Below, one piece after another: positions 30,925-42,000 of a stretch of 64,000 nt of DNA. Positions within the stretch are counted from its first letter, which is position 1. Each line of letters opens with the position of its first letter. Source of the DNA: Leishmania infantum JPCM5 (lineage: Eukaryota > Euglenozoa > Kinetoplastea > Trypanosomatida > Trypanosomatidae); assembly GCF_000002875.2 (NCBI RefSeq), contig NC_009398.2:553878-617877 (forward strand), written 5' to 3'. Made by a program: the position numbers and the translations under genes. The notes below the pieces were generated by a model that saw only the letters and a program-made list of their open reading frames with translations, was not told where the DNA came from and searched no databases.

Positions 30925-32163
30925 ATGCATGCCCGCCGCCCAGCTGGCACTAAAACCGTAGGCGATGTGCTGTGCCACTCTGCAAGCGATAAGCTCAGTG
31001 GCGCGAAGAAGCCGCGCTACGGCTCTGTGCGACTCTTCTCGCATGACGCGTCTGCCTTTCGTCAGCAGCAGCCGGTGCAGCCCTCCACTCCGCGGGAGGG
31101 CAAACCACGTCGCGCAGCCGTCATACAACGACGCAACCAGCGCAGCCGCTCCGCAGGCAGCGGCGCCTCGCGCCGCCCTGTCGATGAGGCTCTGTTTTGC
31201 GCCCTTCGAATGGAGAGCCAAGCCGATGTACTGAGGCAGTTGCGGGCACACGGGCTAGCGATGCTCGTAAAGGACTTTCGAACACTATGCAGCAGCCTCA
31301 GCCTGCACAACATACGGGTGGAGGAGTTCACATTCCTCTGCGCTGCTGTGCTGCAATGCGATCTGCGGCCTCGCGACTGCGAAGTCGTCTTTGCATTTCT
31401 GCGGGCAGAACGCGCATCGGGCGGTGGAATCAGCGTCGCGCACCTTCTGGAGCGGTTGCGGACGCTGTTTGAGCCTCTCGAAGTGGTGTGCGCGTTGCAG
31501 CTCAAGTGCCTCCTCGAAACACGACGACTTGATTACTGCAACGTGTCACTCAATGAACTGCAGAAGGCTGAGGCCGGGCTGCGTTCCCTTCTTGTCGATG
31601 ACCCGCTCGATATCGAAGTGGGCGCGCAGTGGGAGCATCTCGAGGCCGAGCTGCAACGGCTGCATGTGCGCTTTTCCGTCCCCGTACCGACGTTTCGTTT
31701 GCTGGTGCGTCGCTCAGCGCGCGCTGTGCGGTCGGCAGTGCGCTCGCTGGGTTGGGATGGTAAGATACAGCGGCATCTCTGGCAAGAGGAAGACGAGGAA
31801 CCCAGAGATGACGGTGTGCAGGAGCCACTCCACGCCTTCGATGTTGGTAGCCTCAGCAAATGTACAGTAGATGAAATTTGCAACGAGGGTGGTGTGCAGG
31901 ACAAGAGCGCCGCGGTTCTCTCCGCAGTGGAGAAGCTGTACCATCATCGCCTGGCTTTGGGAGCGCAGTCCCTGGTCGCCGCTGAGCGGCTGGGTCTTGC
32001 GCTCGGGGCAAACGTGCGAGCCGCCAGCCGTGTCTCGTCCTTTAGCTCGCCGAACTCCGCAGCCGACCCGACACACCCCCGCTTCAAAGCCGACCTCTAC
32101 GCCGTTTCGGCAGACGCGCCATCTTGCAAAGGGGCCAGAAGGGAGGCTTACGCTACAAACTAG
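30925..32163 (+). CDS. Hypothetical protein, possible degenerate EF-hand-like helical core
   Basis: 412 residues, no recognised family. The first ~90 residues are basic and S/R/Q-rich (PRRAAVIQRRNQRSRSAG). The central ~200 residues are helical and conserved-looking: VLRQLRAHGLAMLVKDFRTL, VEEFTFLCAAVLQCDLRPRD, CEVVFAFLRAERASGGGIS, VAHLLERLRTLF. The spacing of helices around ...RPRDCEVVFAFLRAERASGGG... resembles a calmodulin-like pair that has lost its calcium ligands; this is a guess. Near the C-terminus VEKLYHHRLALGAQSLVAAE looks helical, followed by a serine/proline stretch. No signal peptide or membrane segment. Amino-acid composition and strand agree with a real gene. Confidence 0.75.
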   Translation: MHARRPAGTKTVGDVLCHSASDKLSGAKKPRYGSVRLFSHDASAFRQQQPVQPSTPREGKPRRAAVIQRRNQRSRSAGSGASRRPVDEALFCALRMESQADVLRQLRAHGLAMLVKDFRTLCSSLSLHNIRVEEFTFLCAAVLQCDLRPRDCEVVFAFLRAERASGGGISVAHLLERLRTLFEPLEVVCALQLKCLLETRRLDYCNVSLNELQKAEAGLRSLLVDDPLDIEVGAQWEHLEAELQRLHVRFSVPVPTFRLLVRRSARAVRSAVRSLGWDGKIQRHLWQEEDEEPRDDGVQEPLHAFDVGSLSKCTVDEICNEGGVQDKSAAVLSAVEKLYHHRLALGAQSLVAAERLGLALGANVRAASRVSSFSSPNSAADPTHPRFKADLYAVSADAPSCKGARREAYATN

Positions 32164-32986
32164 TGGTGAGGCGAGGTGACCAGCTGCAAATGGGAGACAG
32201 GGGTGCCACAGGGGCGATTGAAATGGTGCAGCATTCGTGGTCTCTTGTGGCCAACGCTCTATTCACTTCCCAATTCCCATTTTGTGCTGGTCTCTCTTCT
32301 CGTGTGCCCCCCCCCCATAAGAAAAATGTCTTTACGGCCAGGCTTTTGTGCACTGACGTGCGGCGTTACGCGGGTGGTCCTCCAGTTTTGTCTCACATTG
32401 TGTGCGTAGCTCACCGGATGTGTCTTTCGTCGTTTTCCTCCAAGCTGCGCGTCCCTTGCGCCGCTTCGCGCTTTCCTCTGGCCATCGGAACACACGCGAT
32501 GCGACCGGTAGAAAAAAAAAACAAAGGAGGAGGAGGGGGGCTGGGGGCGATTTGGTGCCTTACACGCAGCCCCGTCTCCGCTGAGATTACGCGCGCTCTT
32601 TGCGCCTTTTCTCTCCGCCTTTGGATTTCGGCTCTCCTTACTTGTACCATACCCATCTCATACACAAAACAAAAAAGAAGAAGAGTGTGGCAGCAACGGA
32701 AACGGAGGCGAACCTCCAGGCAGTCTTCCCTGAGGGAAGGTTTGCACTGGCGATTCTCGCCGTGCTCCTGCAGACTCCCTCGGAGCTTGGGTATGTCGGA
32801 GCTGATGACGTATGAAGTGTGTGCCCCCTCTCTCCACCAACCACACACAGGGGTGCGCACCTGCTCTCTCAGTCGCTGCCCACTCCTCTGCCTTTCCGTT
32901 CCTCCAATCTCAGTCAATTTCCACTCCTCGCCTCGTGTACGTGTGTGCGTGTGTGTGTGTGTTAGCGTGGCGCCGTCGCACGAGAC
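32164..32986. other. Leader region of the p24 gene
   Basis: No gene. C-run at 32309-32317, A-run at 32512-32521, GT-rich patch at 32939-32962 and a splice tract at 32870-32913. Confidence 0.55.
32870..32913 (+). promoter_or_regulatory. Candidate trans-splice acceptor for the p24 gene
   Basis: C/T tract (CCACTCCTCTGCCTTTCCG...) ending CCTCCAATCTCAG with AG at 32912-32913, 74 nt before the ATG. Confidence 0.5.
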
Positions 32987-33652
32987 ATGCGCTTTTTGGT
33001 CGTGCGTGTATTTTTGGCAGCCTTCTGCACGGTTGCAGCGGTGCTGCCCGCCACAGCGCTGCGGGTGAAACCCACCATCACGGCTCTCACCTTCGACGTG
33101 GGCAAGGAAGAGGTGTGCCTGTATTCGATGGGGAAGGACTTCTACGAAGGCGTGACCATGCACTACCACGTCATGGAGGGAGAGAACGACTTTGACGTGT
33201 TCATTCGCGATGTGGACGGACACGTGATCTACGCCTCCTACGCGGGTGAGCATGGCGCCGAGGACCGCGTGTATTTTACGACGCACGCGAACAAGGAGCA
33301 TGCATACTGTATCGACAATCGCGACTACTCGGGCGAGCTGAAGGTGATCAAGATGGAAGTTGGTCTGACCTCTCTCAAGCGCTGGAAGAACCGCATAGAC
33401 CCGCTGCGGAAGCTCATGACGCGCACGGATGGCTTCGTGATGGGCATGCACGATGATCAGATCCTGCTTCGGATGAAGGAGCAGGGCATCCGAGAGTGGG
33501 TAGAAAAGATCTTCACCATGCTGACGGTGCGCTTAGTGGCCGAGGCTTTCGTCATGGCAGTCATCGCGCTGCTGAACGTTTTCAGCATCACGTACCTTTT
33601 TCGCCGAGCCTCCCTGCAGCGCCCGTTTACGGGAAGCACGGCGAGGAGGTGA
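32987..33652 (+). CDS. p24 (emp24/gp25L, GOLD domain) cargo receptor
   Basis: 221 residues, the normal p24 size. N-terminal signal (MRFLVVRVFLAAFCTVAAVL) then a GOLD beta-domain (KPTITALTFDVGKEEVCLYS, DFDVFIRDVDGHVIYASYAG, FTTHANKEHAYCIDN) with its two cysteines, a helical stalk (about 140-175) and a single C-terminal membrane helix (VMAVIALLNVFSITYLF). The short cytosolic tail starts FRRAS and ends in ARR. p24 proteins cycle between ER and Golgi in COPII and COPI vesicles and help load GPI-anchored cargo, which is relevant in an organism coated with GPI molecules. The tail lacks a canonical KKxx, so retrieval would depend on the RR residues or on a partner. Confidence 0.93.
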   Translation: MRFLVVRVFLAAFCTVAAVLPATALRVKPTITALTFDVGKEEVCLYSMGKDFYEGVTMHYHVMEGENDFDVFIRDVDGHVIYASYAGEHGAEDRVYFTTHANKEHAYCIDNRDYSGELKVIKMEVGLTSLKRWKNRIDPLRKLMTRTDGFVMGMHDDQILLRMKEQGIREWVEKIFTMLTVRLVAEAFVMAVIALLNVFSITYLFRRASLQRPFTGSTARR

Positions 33653-34465
33653 TGCGGGCTGCGAGAGGTCCGCTATGCAGCGCAGTTCTCTGACGCTTTC
33701 TTATCCCATGAAGTTTACCCGCGTTCGGCAAGCGACCTTGCGTGAGGAGGAGTTGCTATGGCGTAGGCAAACATGCCGCGTAGCAGAAGATTTGCGAACA
33801 CCACACACACGCTGGCGGATATGTGGACAGCTGCGTGTGTTCCTATGTTCCTCGTATGTGCATGGGCACGCTTGTGATAGTCGAGTTCTTTTGCTCCTCT
33901 TTCTCTTGCTTTCCATTTTACTCATCGTCGATGTTCAGACCCGGCTTGTTTTGAAGAGACGTGGAAGCAGCAGATAACAGCGTAGTCCACCATCGCGACA
34001 CAGCACCGAGCTGCCGTCGCCCGGCTCCCTGGTCTCGGTTCGCTAGCGCGCCTCGCGCTAGACCCCCCCCCCTTTTGTGGAGTGTGTGCCAGTGGAGGGA
34101 AGTTGCAAGTGTGCCGCGCTATCACACGGCATTCCGGCACACCCCTACCCCTTGCCATACCTTCTTGATCGGGTGTCTTCTTCACGGCGCTCACGACCGC
34201 TGCCTCTTCCATTCCCTGCTTGGCTGCAACGCCGACTCCTACTTGTGCCCCTATCACCGCCGCATCTCCAGCCACGTCTCCCTCCCTCTCTCTCGCCCAC
34301 CAAGATCGTCACCGCATCCACCACCCCCCACCTCCACTTCCTTCTTACCTTTTCCACCTTTCATACGGAAGGACTTTCACAGTAGGCTGCCGCTTGATCG
34401 CCGTGACCGCTCCTTCAACCCATAACTCAGCACGTAATACCATTGCTCGTAGGCATCAGGCTAAC
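33653..34465. other. Intergenic region, no gene seen
   Basis: T/C-rich patches at 33885-33925 and 34260-34370; the latter (ending near ATACGGAAG) is a plausible splice region for the next gene. Confidence 0.5.
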
Positions 34466-34912
34466 ATGTTCCGCCGCGTCACCCTTCCGATAGGCACCAG
34501 TGCTTCCCTGAGCGCCCTACGCATGGCCGCTCGCGCTGGCACCCACAAGCCCACGACGCACGACTGGTCAAAGATCTTGCCGCAGCACATGACCGCTGAG
34601 GCACGCACTGCCCTGCATGCGCAGAGCCACCGCACCGTTTCCGCCGTAGTTCCTGGCAAGATGTTTATGCGCCACTGGATCGTGGCGGAGCAGTCCACCG
34701 TGTCTGTCGTGAATCGTGTCATCTCGGGCATGATCGCGGTCTTTACCATGATTTGGGCGGCTGGGTACGCCACGCTGGGCTACAACGGACACAACTCCGC
34801 ACACGTAGCTGGGTGGATTTTTATCGCCTACTGGCTGGTAATGCACACGCACATGATGTGGCTGGCCCCCACGATGCTGGGCCTCGCCCTCCTGCAGCTT
34901 GCGCTGAACTGA
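34466..34912 (+). CDS. Small conserved-looking membrane protein, probably mitochondrial
   Basis: 148 residues from the first in-frame ATG; the frame is open upstream but pyrimidine-rich. The N-terminus MFRRVTLPIGTSASLSALRM is basic, S/T/L-rich and acid-free, a typical mitochondrial presequence. Then a soluble segment (THDWSKILPQHMTAEA), a basic/aromatic stretch (GKMFMRHWIVAEQ) and two or three hydrophobic helices: VISGMIAVFTMIWAAGYATL, VAGWIFIAYWLVMHTHMMWL and LGLALLQLAL. The size and pattern suit an accessory subunit of a respiratory or ATP synthase complex, many of which are lineage-specific in kinetoplastids, but I recognise no named subunit. Confidence 0.75.
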   Translation: MFRRVTLPIGTSASLSALRMAARAGTHKPTTHDWSKILPQHMTAEARTALHAQSHRTVSAVVPGKMFMRHWIVAEQSTVSVVNRVISGMIAVFTMIWAAGYATLGYNGHNSAHVAGWIFIAYWLVMHTHMMWLAPTMLGLALLQLALN

Positions 34913-35730
34913 TTTGACGTAGGAAGATGATGATGCGGTAGGGTGTTGATGTGGAAAAACGTGCCCGTGTATGTCTGTATGTTTCATTGGAGGGGGGATA
35001 TGGGGCACAGTGAGTTGGTTCGGTGAGCCCATCCCTCCACCTCTGTTGTGCCATGCTGTGTGTAGGCTGGTAAAGCAGATGCTGGCACGGCGTTGCAACG
35101 CATTGCTGTAGTGATAGTGTATGGAGATGGTGGCAGCGGCGCGCTAACAGCGGGAAGAGAATGCGAGGATGGGGGATGGGGGATGGGTTGAAGTAGCCAC
35201 AGGAGTGCTCGCCTTGACTAACTCAGCTCCCTCATTCTTCCTCGCTCCTCGTCTCTCTCTCGTGTGCTCTCTGCACACATAACCACAAAACGTGTGCGCG
35301 CGCTCGACTTGCGTTGTAGAGAAGCGTGTGCGTGTGTGTGTTTTTGTCGATAGGGGGGGGGGGGCTGCTGCCGACAGCTGGTGCACTCTCTCTCCGTGTG
35401 TGTGTGTTTTTTTTTCCTTTTTCGTATGCGGTGAGCTCCTCGCCCGTGATGCGTACCCGCGTCCTTTTTCCCCTTAGCGACTTAGGCCGCCGCTGCGTTT
35501 GACCTTTGCACGCGCTCCTCTTGCGTTCTGTTTTGTTTGTTTCGTGGGTTCGCTGGCCGCCCTCTCATACCCCCCGCCACCTTTTCTTGTGGTTCTTCTC
35601 CGCATCTCTCTCCCCTCTTCCCCTTCGGCGCGTCGAGCGTCTAGGCAACCGAAGACGCATCGACACGGGCCCATGCCAGTGCACCTGTCGCGCATTCATT
35701 TTTGTTTTCGAGCAGAGGTGCACCGCTCCG
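34913..35730. other. Intergenic region before repeat copy D, no gene seen
   Basis: G9 run near 35355, T9 run near 35408 and GT-rich patches; UTR-like. Confidence 0.55.
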
Positions 35731-36332
35731 ATGACGATGCAGTGTGAGGGGGAAGGGGCGCACCTCGGTGCGTGGCATCCAGGGCCCACTCCCCACGCTG
35801 TGCGAGAGCAGGCCAGGCAGCCCCCGCGGCCCTTTTTGCCCCTGCCAATGCCGAGCCGCCGCTTCTGGTGGTGGCAGGGTGAGGCGCCTACAGCGTAGGG
35901 TGCGGTGAGAGCGACTCACCGCTGCCGATGTCGGCGGTGAGGTCCTGGATGGCGCCGCGTCGGAGCGGCCTGTCACGGTGGGCACGCTTGTGCCATCCAT
36001 GTGGCGGGCAGAGTGCCGGCGTGACGGGAACGCATCTCACCGGGCCCCCCACACGGCCCACTGGTGGTGGGGCGCCTGGGCCACCCCGACGAGGATGCAC
36101 CACGTGGCGATCGCCACAATGGGGTGGCGGGGTGGGGAGAGCGGCTGTGAGGAGACGTGCGAGGCGTGTGGTGCGTAGAAGGTGACGCAGGGGCCGTGCT
36201 CAGGTGACCGAGTCGGCGCGCTGCTGGAGCACGTGCCCCCCCCCTCGCTGCTTCGCACCACGCGATGGGGGCCTGTGACGGTGCGGGGGGAGGGGGAGGG
36301 AGGCCGAGCAGAGTCTGAGCGCGCGCTGCATG
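35731..36332 (+). repeat. Interspersed ~600-bp repeat, copy D (probable SIDER-type)
   Basis: Full-length, near identical to A and B. Private differences include GGGGAGAGCGG for GGGGGGAGCGG and GACGATGCAG (shared with C) for GACGACGCAG at the 5' end. Its 3' edge abuts directly on the pseudogene frame that follows. Confidence 0.75.
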
Positions 36333-37760
36333 ACCGAGAGCGGACACATGCGGAGACGGAACAAGGCGGCGATCCTCTTCGAGCGTGATTCTGGGCCTGA
36401 ACTTCGCTCTTCGCAGCGGCATGGCGACGGGCCGACCAGCACCGTCTGGCGCCGTTCGGCCCGGTTCCTTGATGAATGCTTAAAAGAAGTCCGCGTGCTG
36501 CACGAGAGGCGCTTCACCCTGCACGCCGGCAAGGCGCTGGCTGTCGCTCCGGACTTCAGCACTTTGGTGTGGCAAACGAAAAGAAGTCCGGCGACGGCGA
36601 CCCAGTGCGCATGCAAGAGGGCATACGCAGAGGTGTACGCTCTCCCCGCATTTTTCAAGGGCGAGGCTGAAGCGGCGACGGTCTGGCTTTGCTTCAATGA
36701 TCACGATATGATGAATCTGTGTCTCGGGCAGTGGACCCTGAGAGGGAACTCTCCCGCGCCCTTTTTCCTGCCCACGTCCTGCTCCTCCTCCGCAAATCCA
36801 CCAAGTGCGTGCGCACAAGTCTCTGTACAAGAATTCGGATTCGCACAAGCCTATCCTTTTCACATACCGCTGATCACATCCCATAACGATCCCTCTCTCA
36901 CGCTAGAGGAGCTGTGCCAAACAGGAAAATTCGGTATGTTGTCGTGGTGTTGATGGCTCAGAGGAGCCCCCGCCTCCGCTGCGTTGCGGTGGACTGGTCC
37001 CCCAAAACCAGCTTCGCATAGGCTCCTCGTATAATGCCAAGCCTCGCTCGGCGTCGCGCCTGCGGAAGTTACCAAGGATTACACCAACTATGAATTGTGT
37101 CTCTTCGGCGTCGACGATTCATGAAAAGGCGGACGCCTTAAGCACGTGGGGATTCCGATTGCAGATGGATCGACCGTTCATGCTGCTGAGGAAGAGGGGG
37201 TGCAGGTGTTGGAGGCGTAAGTCCGTCGCCTCGAGAGCCCCGCTCAGAGCAGCTGCCTCGATGCAACTGTCAGCCGATTCATGGACAGGCGCCTGCGCCC
37301 GCTGCCGGGAGACGAGGCGGATGCGGGCATGGGGCGAGCGACGGCGGGTCTGGGAAGACATGGATGCTGCCGTCTCTGAGGAGCTCCATCGCGGACCGAC
37401 ACACCCACGGAGGAGGATCCGCGGCCGCTCTTCCGTCTCCCCTCCTCCTTGTTCGACCTGTGGAATGCACGCAAGGCGTCACTGCAGGGCAGACACAGCG
37501 TGCGCCGGCTCATTCTGGTAGCGGCATCGACGGCCGAGCGGATGGATGCAGCGCAGGCGGCGGCGCAAGCAACCACGGCGCCTTCGGCTTCGAACGACCC
37601 TCAGCTCCAATCCGTCGACACCGTGCGCCCTGGTGCCGTCGGGATGCCAGCGCCGCCCAGCGATCCCTGGCCCGGAGAGCCCACTTTGGGCCTCGCAGGG
37701 AGGGGCTGCCGCCCCCAGGCGCCATTTGCTGCAGCGCGACGTGGCGTGGGCCTCTGCTGA
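36330..37760 (+). pseudogene. Pseudogene with several in-frame stops, family unrecognised
   Basis: One constant frame runs about 477 codons with stops at 36951, 37032, 37122, 37218, 37377 and a final one at 37758. Coding-like stretches continue in the same frame after each stop: VWRRSARFLDECLKEVRVLH; FHIPLITSHNDPSLTLEELC; APAEVTKDYTNYELCLFGVD; LKHVGIPIADGSTVHAAEEE; LFDLWNARKASLQGRHSVRR; LILVAASTAERMDAAQAAAQ. Retention of frame with point stops suggests fairly recent loss of function, or a segment of a once-long gene. The 5' end is lost at the repeat boundary. I do not recognise the family. Coding-like sequence in other frames continues to about 38150, so the relic may be longer with frameshifts. 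Confidence 0.55.
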
Positions 37761-39081
37761 AGGTGCACCTTGCCCAAATCGTCAGAACCAACCCGTGTTG
37801 CCCAGGCTGTTGCATGATGCAGACCGTCGTTATCGCCGTCTTCTCGGCGATCTACGGCGTCGCATTCAACGGGCGTGACATGACGCCACCAAAGAACCGC
37901 GACGTTGCACTGGCCTTGAAGAGGGCCTCCGACTGCCTCCTCACTCAGACGCGGCTCCCCAGCGGGCTCACTCTCTGCAGCGCAATCTCCCGGTACGAGC
38001 GGGCGATGGACCCCATGTCCCTGATGTGTTCAACCGCGAGCAGGAGCATGAGACAGGAGGGGGCACGGTAAGAAGAGAGCACGCACCCGCAGAGCAGCAG
38101 GAAGACGGGGTGCCGCTACGGGCACACGATGGGGGCACAGCCCCGCCGACCGTGTAGGTGCACCGCACATGGGAGGCTCCTTTTCTTTCTTGTCTACTGG
38201 AGCTGCTGCTCACTTTCATGTTGATGGCGCCTCTGCCATCGCTGCTCTCCACAAGGGCTGCTCATATAGTCATGCCACCAGCGCAGCACTCCAAAACACC
38301 ATCGACTCAGTTGCCATGCGTGATTCACGGCCCGTTACACACAATGCGAGTGCTAACTCGGCCGACGTGCCGAGCGATGGTCCTGCATACCAAACACAAA
38401 GGAGTGCAACTGGTGGCACGGGGAGGTGATACAGGAAGCTCGAAGGACGGCTGACTCCGCGCTCTCGTCCGTTGACAAGGGCACAGACATATACGCGTAC
38501 CGATGCGCTTGTATGAAGAGACGCGCTCTAGTCTTGCGGGTGTGGCTGCCGGTGTGTAAGCAGTCCGATTGCATCACACACCACCCCAGAAGACGGATCG
38601 ATCGAGTTGAATGCGGCGACTCCCTCAAGGGCCTCGGTGCAACTTCTCTGCAACGCCTCCTCTCCCTTTCCCCTATCGCCTTCCTTTCTCTTTCTCTCAC
38701 GCTGGCGAAGGCACGGAAGTGCTCGCACACAGGCACGTCGCCGCCGGAGCCGCTTCCTCTCTCTGTTTGCTGGTCTTACTCGTGCACTCACACCGCAGCG
38801 GGTCTGCCACGGCTTCTTCACTGTTTTCTTCCGTGTCTTTGATAGCCTTGCTCCGTTTCCTTGCCTGTTTGCTGCTGCATTGGAGTTTGGCTTCACTTGC
38901 GCTGCCGTTCACCAGTCGGCGTGTTCCGCTGAGCGTGCTGCCCTCCATTTCGTCCTCCTGCTTGCAACGGTCTCTGGACGAGCTGCAGAGGTGGGTGAGG
39001 GTTGGCCTTCCGACGGCGGCTGCCACGGAGATTGTGGTCCAGGCTGAGGTGGCGCTGTGTAGGGGGGTGATCGACGCGTCG
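37761..39081. other. Pseudogene tail and leader of the galactosyltransferase gene
   Basis: 37761-38150 may hold frameshifted remains of the preceding pseudogene. 38640-38700 is a strong C/T tract followed by AG near 38707, so transcripts of the next gene probably start after it. Confidence 0.45.
38640..38708 (+). promoter_or_regulatory. Candidate trans-splice acceptor for the galactosyltransferase gene
   Basis: Tract TTCTCTGCAACGCCTCCTCT and onward, nearly all C/T to 38699, then GCTGGCGAAGGCACGGAAG. It lies downstream of the first possible ATG (38611), which argues for the later start. Confidence 0.4.
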
Positions 39082-42000
39082 ATGGCAGACGGCCTGCCCT
39101 CTGCGTGCCCATGCACTGCGAAGCGACGGACCGCAAGCATCAGCGCTGTTTCTACTTCCTCAGTGGAGAGTCGCCACGGCGTTCGCAGCGACGCTGGCAC
39201 GTCTTCGCCGGAGTCGGCATGGGGCACTCGGAGAGACGGGGTGCTCGCGCACGAGCCGCCGACGGTGGTGACATGGCGCTGTAGTGACCCGGATCCGCTC
39301 AATCGTGCCGCTGCTCCGGTCTTCGGCACCTCGGAGAATAGGATCTTTAGCGCTTATGAAGGCCGCTGGCAGGAGGCAGAGGCTCTACCTGCATCTTTGC
39401 CAGTGCTGGAGGGTGCCGCGACCGTTGCTGGTGCTGCCAGAGAGCAGTCTCCCACAACGCCAGCAGCGTCCTCCGCCCAAGGGCCTTCTCCGTTTTCTCT
39501 CACGGTCTGTGGGCCGACAGCTGTGACAGCAGCTTCACTGACGGTAACGGCAGTGAGCCGAGTGCCAAAGCAAGTACAAGAGGTCGCCGCAGTTTCCGAG
39601 GACGAGCCAACGCTCAGTGCGAGCGGATCGTTAAAGCCAAGCCGCTCTTACAGCAGAGGCAGGGGCAGCGCCACGCAGCCTTATCAATGTGAAGCAGTCG
39701 GAAGCTCCCAAGGCGTCCACAGCCCATCTGCCGGTGGTGATGCAGCCGTTCTTGCCACGCCCCACGGACAGGGCCGTGCCACTGCTCAGCCGCCGCTGGC
39801 AATGTCACCGCCTGCGCTGGCGTTCCGCGCGAACGCAGAGCACATGAACACGGTGGGGTTTCCAACTCCGTCGCCGGTGGCGCGCAAGGCAGTGGCTGCC
39901 ACCGCAGCCAAGTTGTCTTATGCCGCTCGCTCCTCGGCGTCCCTGTCGTATAATCTCTCTCGCCTTCTTCGCCTGTGCTTCCTGCGACGATGGTGCTGGC
40001 GGGCGTGGCGCGTGAGCGACAGCGGACTGCTCGACAGTCATTTTCGACGTACCAGCAGCAGCGGTCGCGGCGGTGGCATGACGGACAATTGCTTTGACGG
40101 TGACACCGATGGCGACGGCAGCTCACATCGGCCACGCTCTACTAAGGCAGAGCCCCGCTACAGTGTTGGCCGTCTCGGTGACTGTGACGATGACGACTAC
40201 TACAAGGGCAGATCAGTCAGTGCTCTTTCACGGTTGTTGATGACTCTGTGGGGTCGCTCATGTAGCGCACCAACGCAGGAGGGAGGCGGCGGTCGTGCCC
40301 CCACCACCACTGCTGCTGCCACTCGCCGCCGGCGTCGCGGCATGGTGACGGCAAGAACGCTTCTCAGTGATGGCGCTCGCATTTGCATTACTTTTTTTCT
40401 TTGCTGTTGCTGCTGCCCGTTTACGAAGAAGCTGCTCGGCGAGACTACGCGGCGCCGCAACACCGTTATTGTGGCCACCGAGAACACCACCGAAAATGCG
40501 ATGTTTGTCCTCCGCCGCGCGTGGGAACGACACCGCGGCCTTCTCGTTACCTTCGCCATCGCATGTGCTTTTTTCCTGTGGTGGGTTGGTTTACCGCTCG
40601 CCCAGGCTGCCGTTGTGTGTCTGTTGGAGAGTGAAGAGTTGTTTATCGCGCGGATGCAGTATGTTGGGCTGCCAGTCGCGCTTCATCCACCGACGCACAC
40701 AATGGCGGTGCTGCTGCAGCAACCGACCGTGCCACCAACATTGGTGTCGCTGCGCCGGGTCTCAGTGCTGCCTCGCAACGGTGGCAGTGGGGGGGCTGCT
40801 GAAGCGGACCCCGCTGAGGTTGAGGGCATGTCTAAGTCCGTGCTGCGGCAACTCTTTGACCGCTACCGCACGCGCAGTGCCGCATTAGCCATGGAGGGGC
40901 TGCGCTTGTCATACGCGCAACGACATCCGCGCCTCTTCTTCCTTTCCTCTCGCACTCTGACGGCGTCCCAAGTGCCGTCGTGGACGTTGCACGTGGTGGA
41001 GGATGGCTGCACCGAGTGTCTGCAAGGTCAAGGGTATGCGGAGGCGGTGAAAGGGATGGCCGTTGAACTCGACCAAACCTCACCACGCACCGCAGGAGAC
41101 GATAATGTCTCGCGCGCGGCACCGTCGCAGGTCCAGGGAGCGGTGTTTGCCACGTCGAATGCGCCACTGGGCCGCATCGGGCCGATGCTGTTGGCGATGG
41201 CGAGCGTGACGGACGACGTGGAGGTGGCTGCGGAGCTGCGCAAGTGGCGCTGGCTCGCGCCGGTGAGGGCCAGCGAGGCTGGCAAGGACTCGCCTCGTGC
41301 GCCACGCGGCTCATCCAAGTGCGCGTCCTCCACGCCGTATCTGGCGGTGCTCGGCATCCCCTCCACCGATCAACCAGCGCGCGTTGCCTTGCGTGAGGCG
41401 CAGCGTCAGACTTGGTTCAAGTACCATGAGGTCGCACGCACCGAGACTGGTTTTGACGGGGCGCTGCTGCCATTGTACATCTTCGGGGCTGTAGAGTGGC
41501 CTGCTCTGACTCGGCAGCCTACGGGTGCTCCGGTGGCGCCGAGCTCCCGCGACGACGGCGAGAGGTCCGTCCGCGGAGGAGGCAAGGCCGCTGGAAAGCC
41601 TGCGCACCTTGATGCCGCTTATGTGAGTATCGACAGCCAGCGCCTCAGCGCCAACCCCTCACTACTCCTGCCACACATCCACGACCTCGCCGCCGCGGTG
41701 GAGCTTCGGACGGCAACCCTCGCTGCAGCAGCCGGAGCTACCATCACCGCCGACCAAGACGCTCCGCTGCTGGAGATGCCTACCGTCACGCAGCGAAGGC
41801 GCCGAATGACACTGCGGCCTTCTTGGCGGAATGAGCGCTCCACTGACTCGCCCTGCGACGCCATCGTGGACCAAACCGTAAGGATGACGGTAGCGTCGGC
41901 GACTCCGCCGTCGCTACCGCTTCTGCAGGTGGCGCAGCGCCTTTCCTTACCTGTCGCGCCTCTTGTCACGGCCCCCGCGCGCCTTGTCTGCTACGCATCG

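Noticed and set aside
32124..33068. 314-codon frame between the hypothetical protein and p24
   Set aside because: It runs through C- and A-homopolymers and the splice tract and overlaps the p24 start in another frame; it has no domain.
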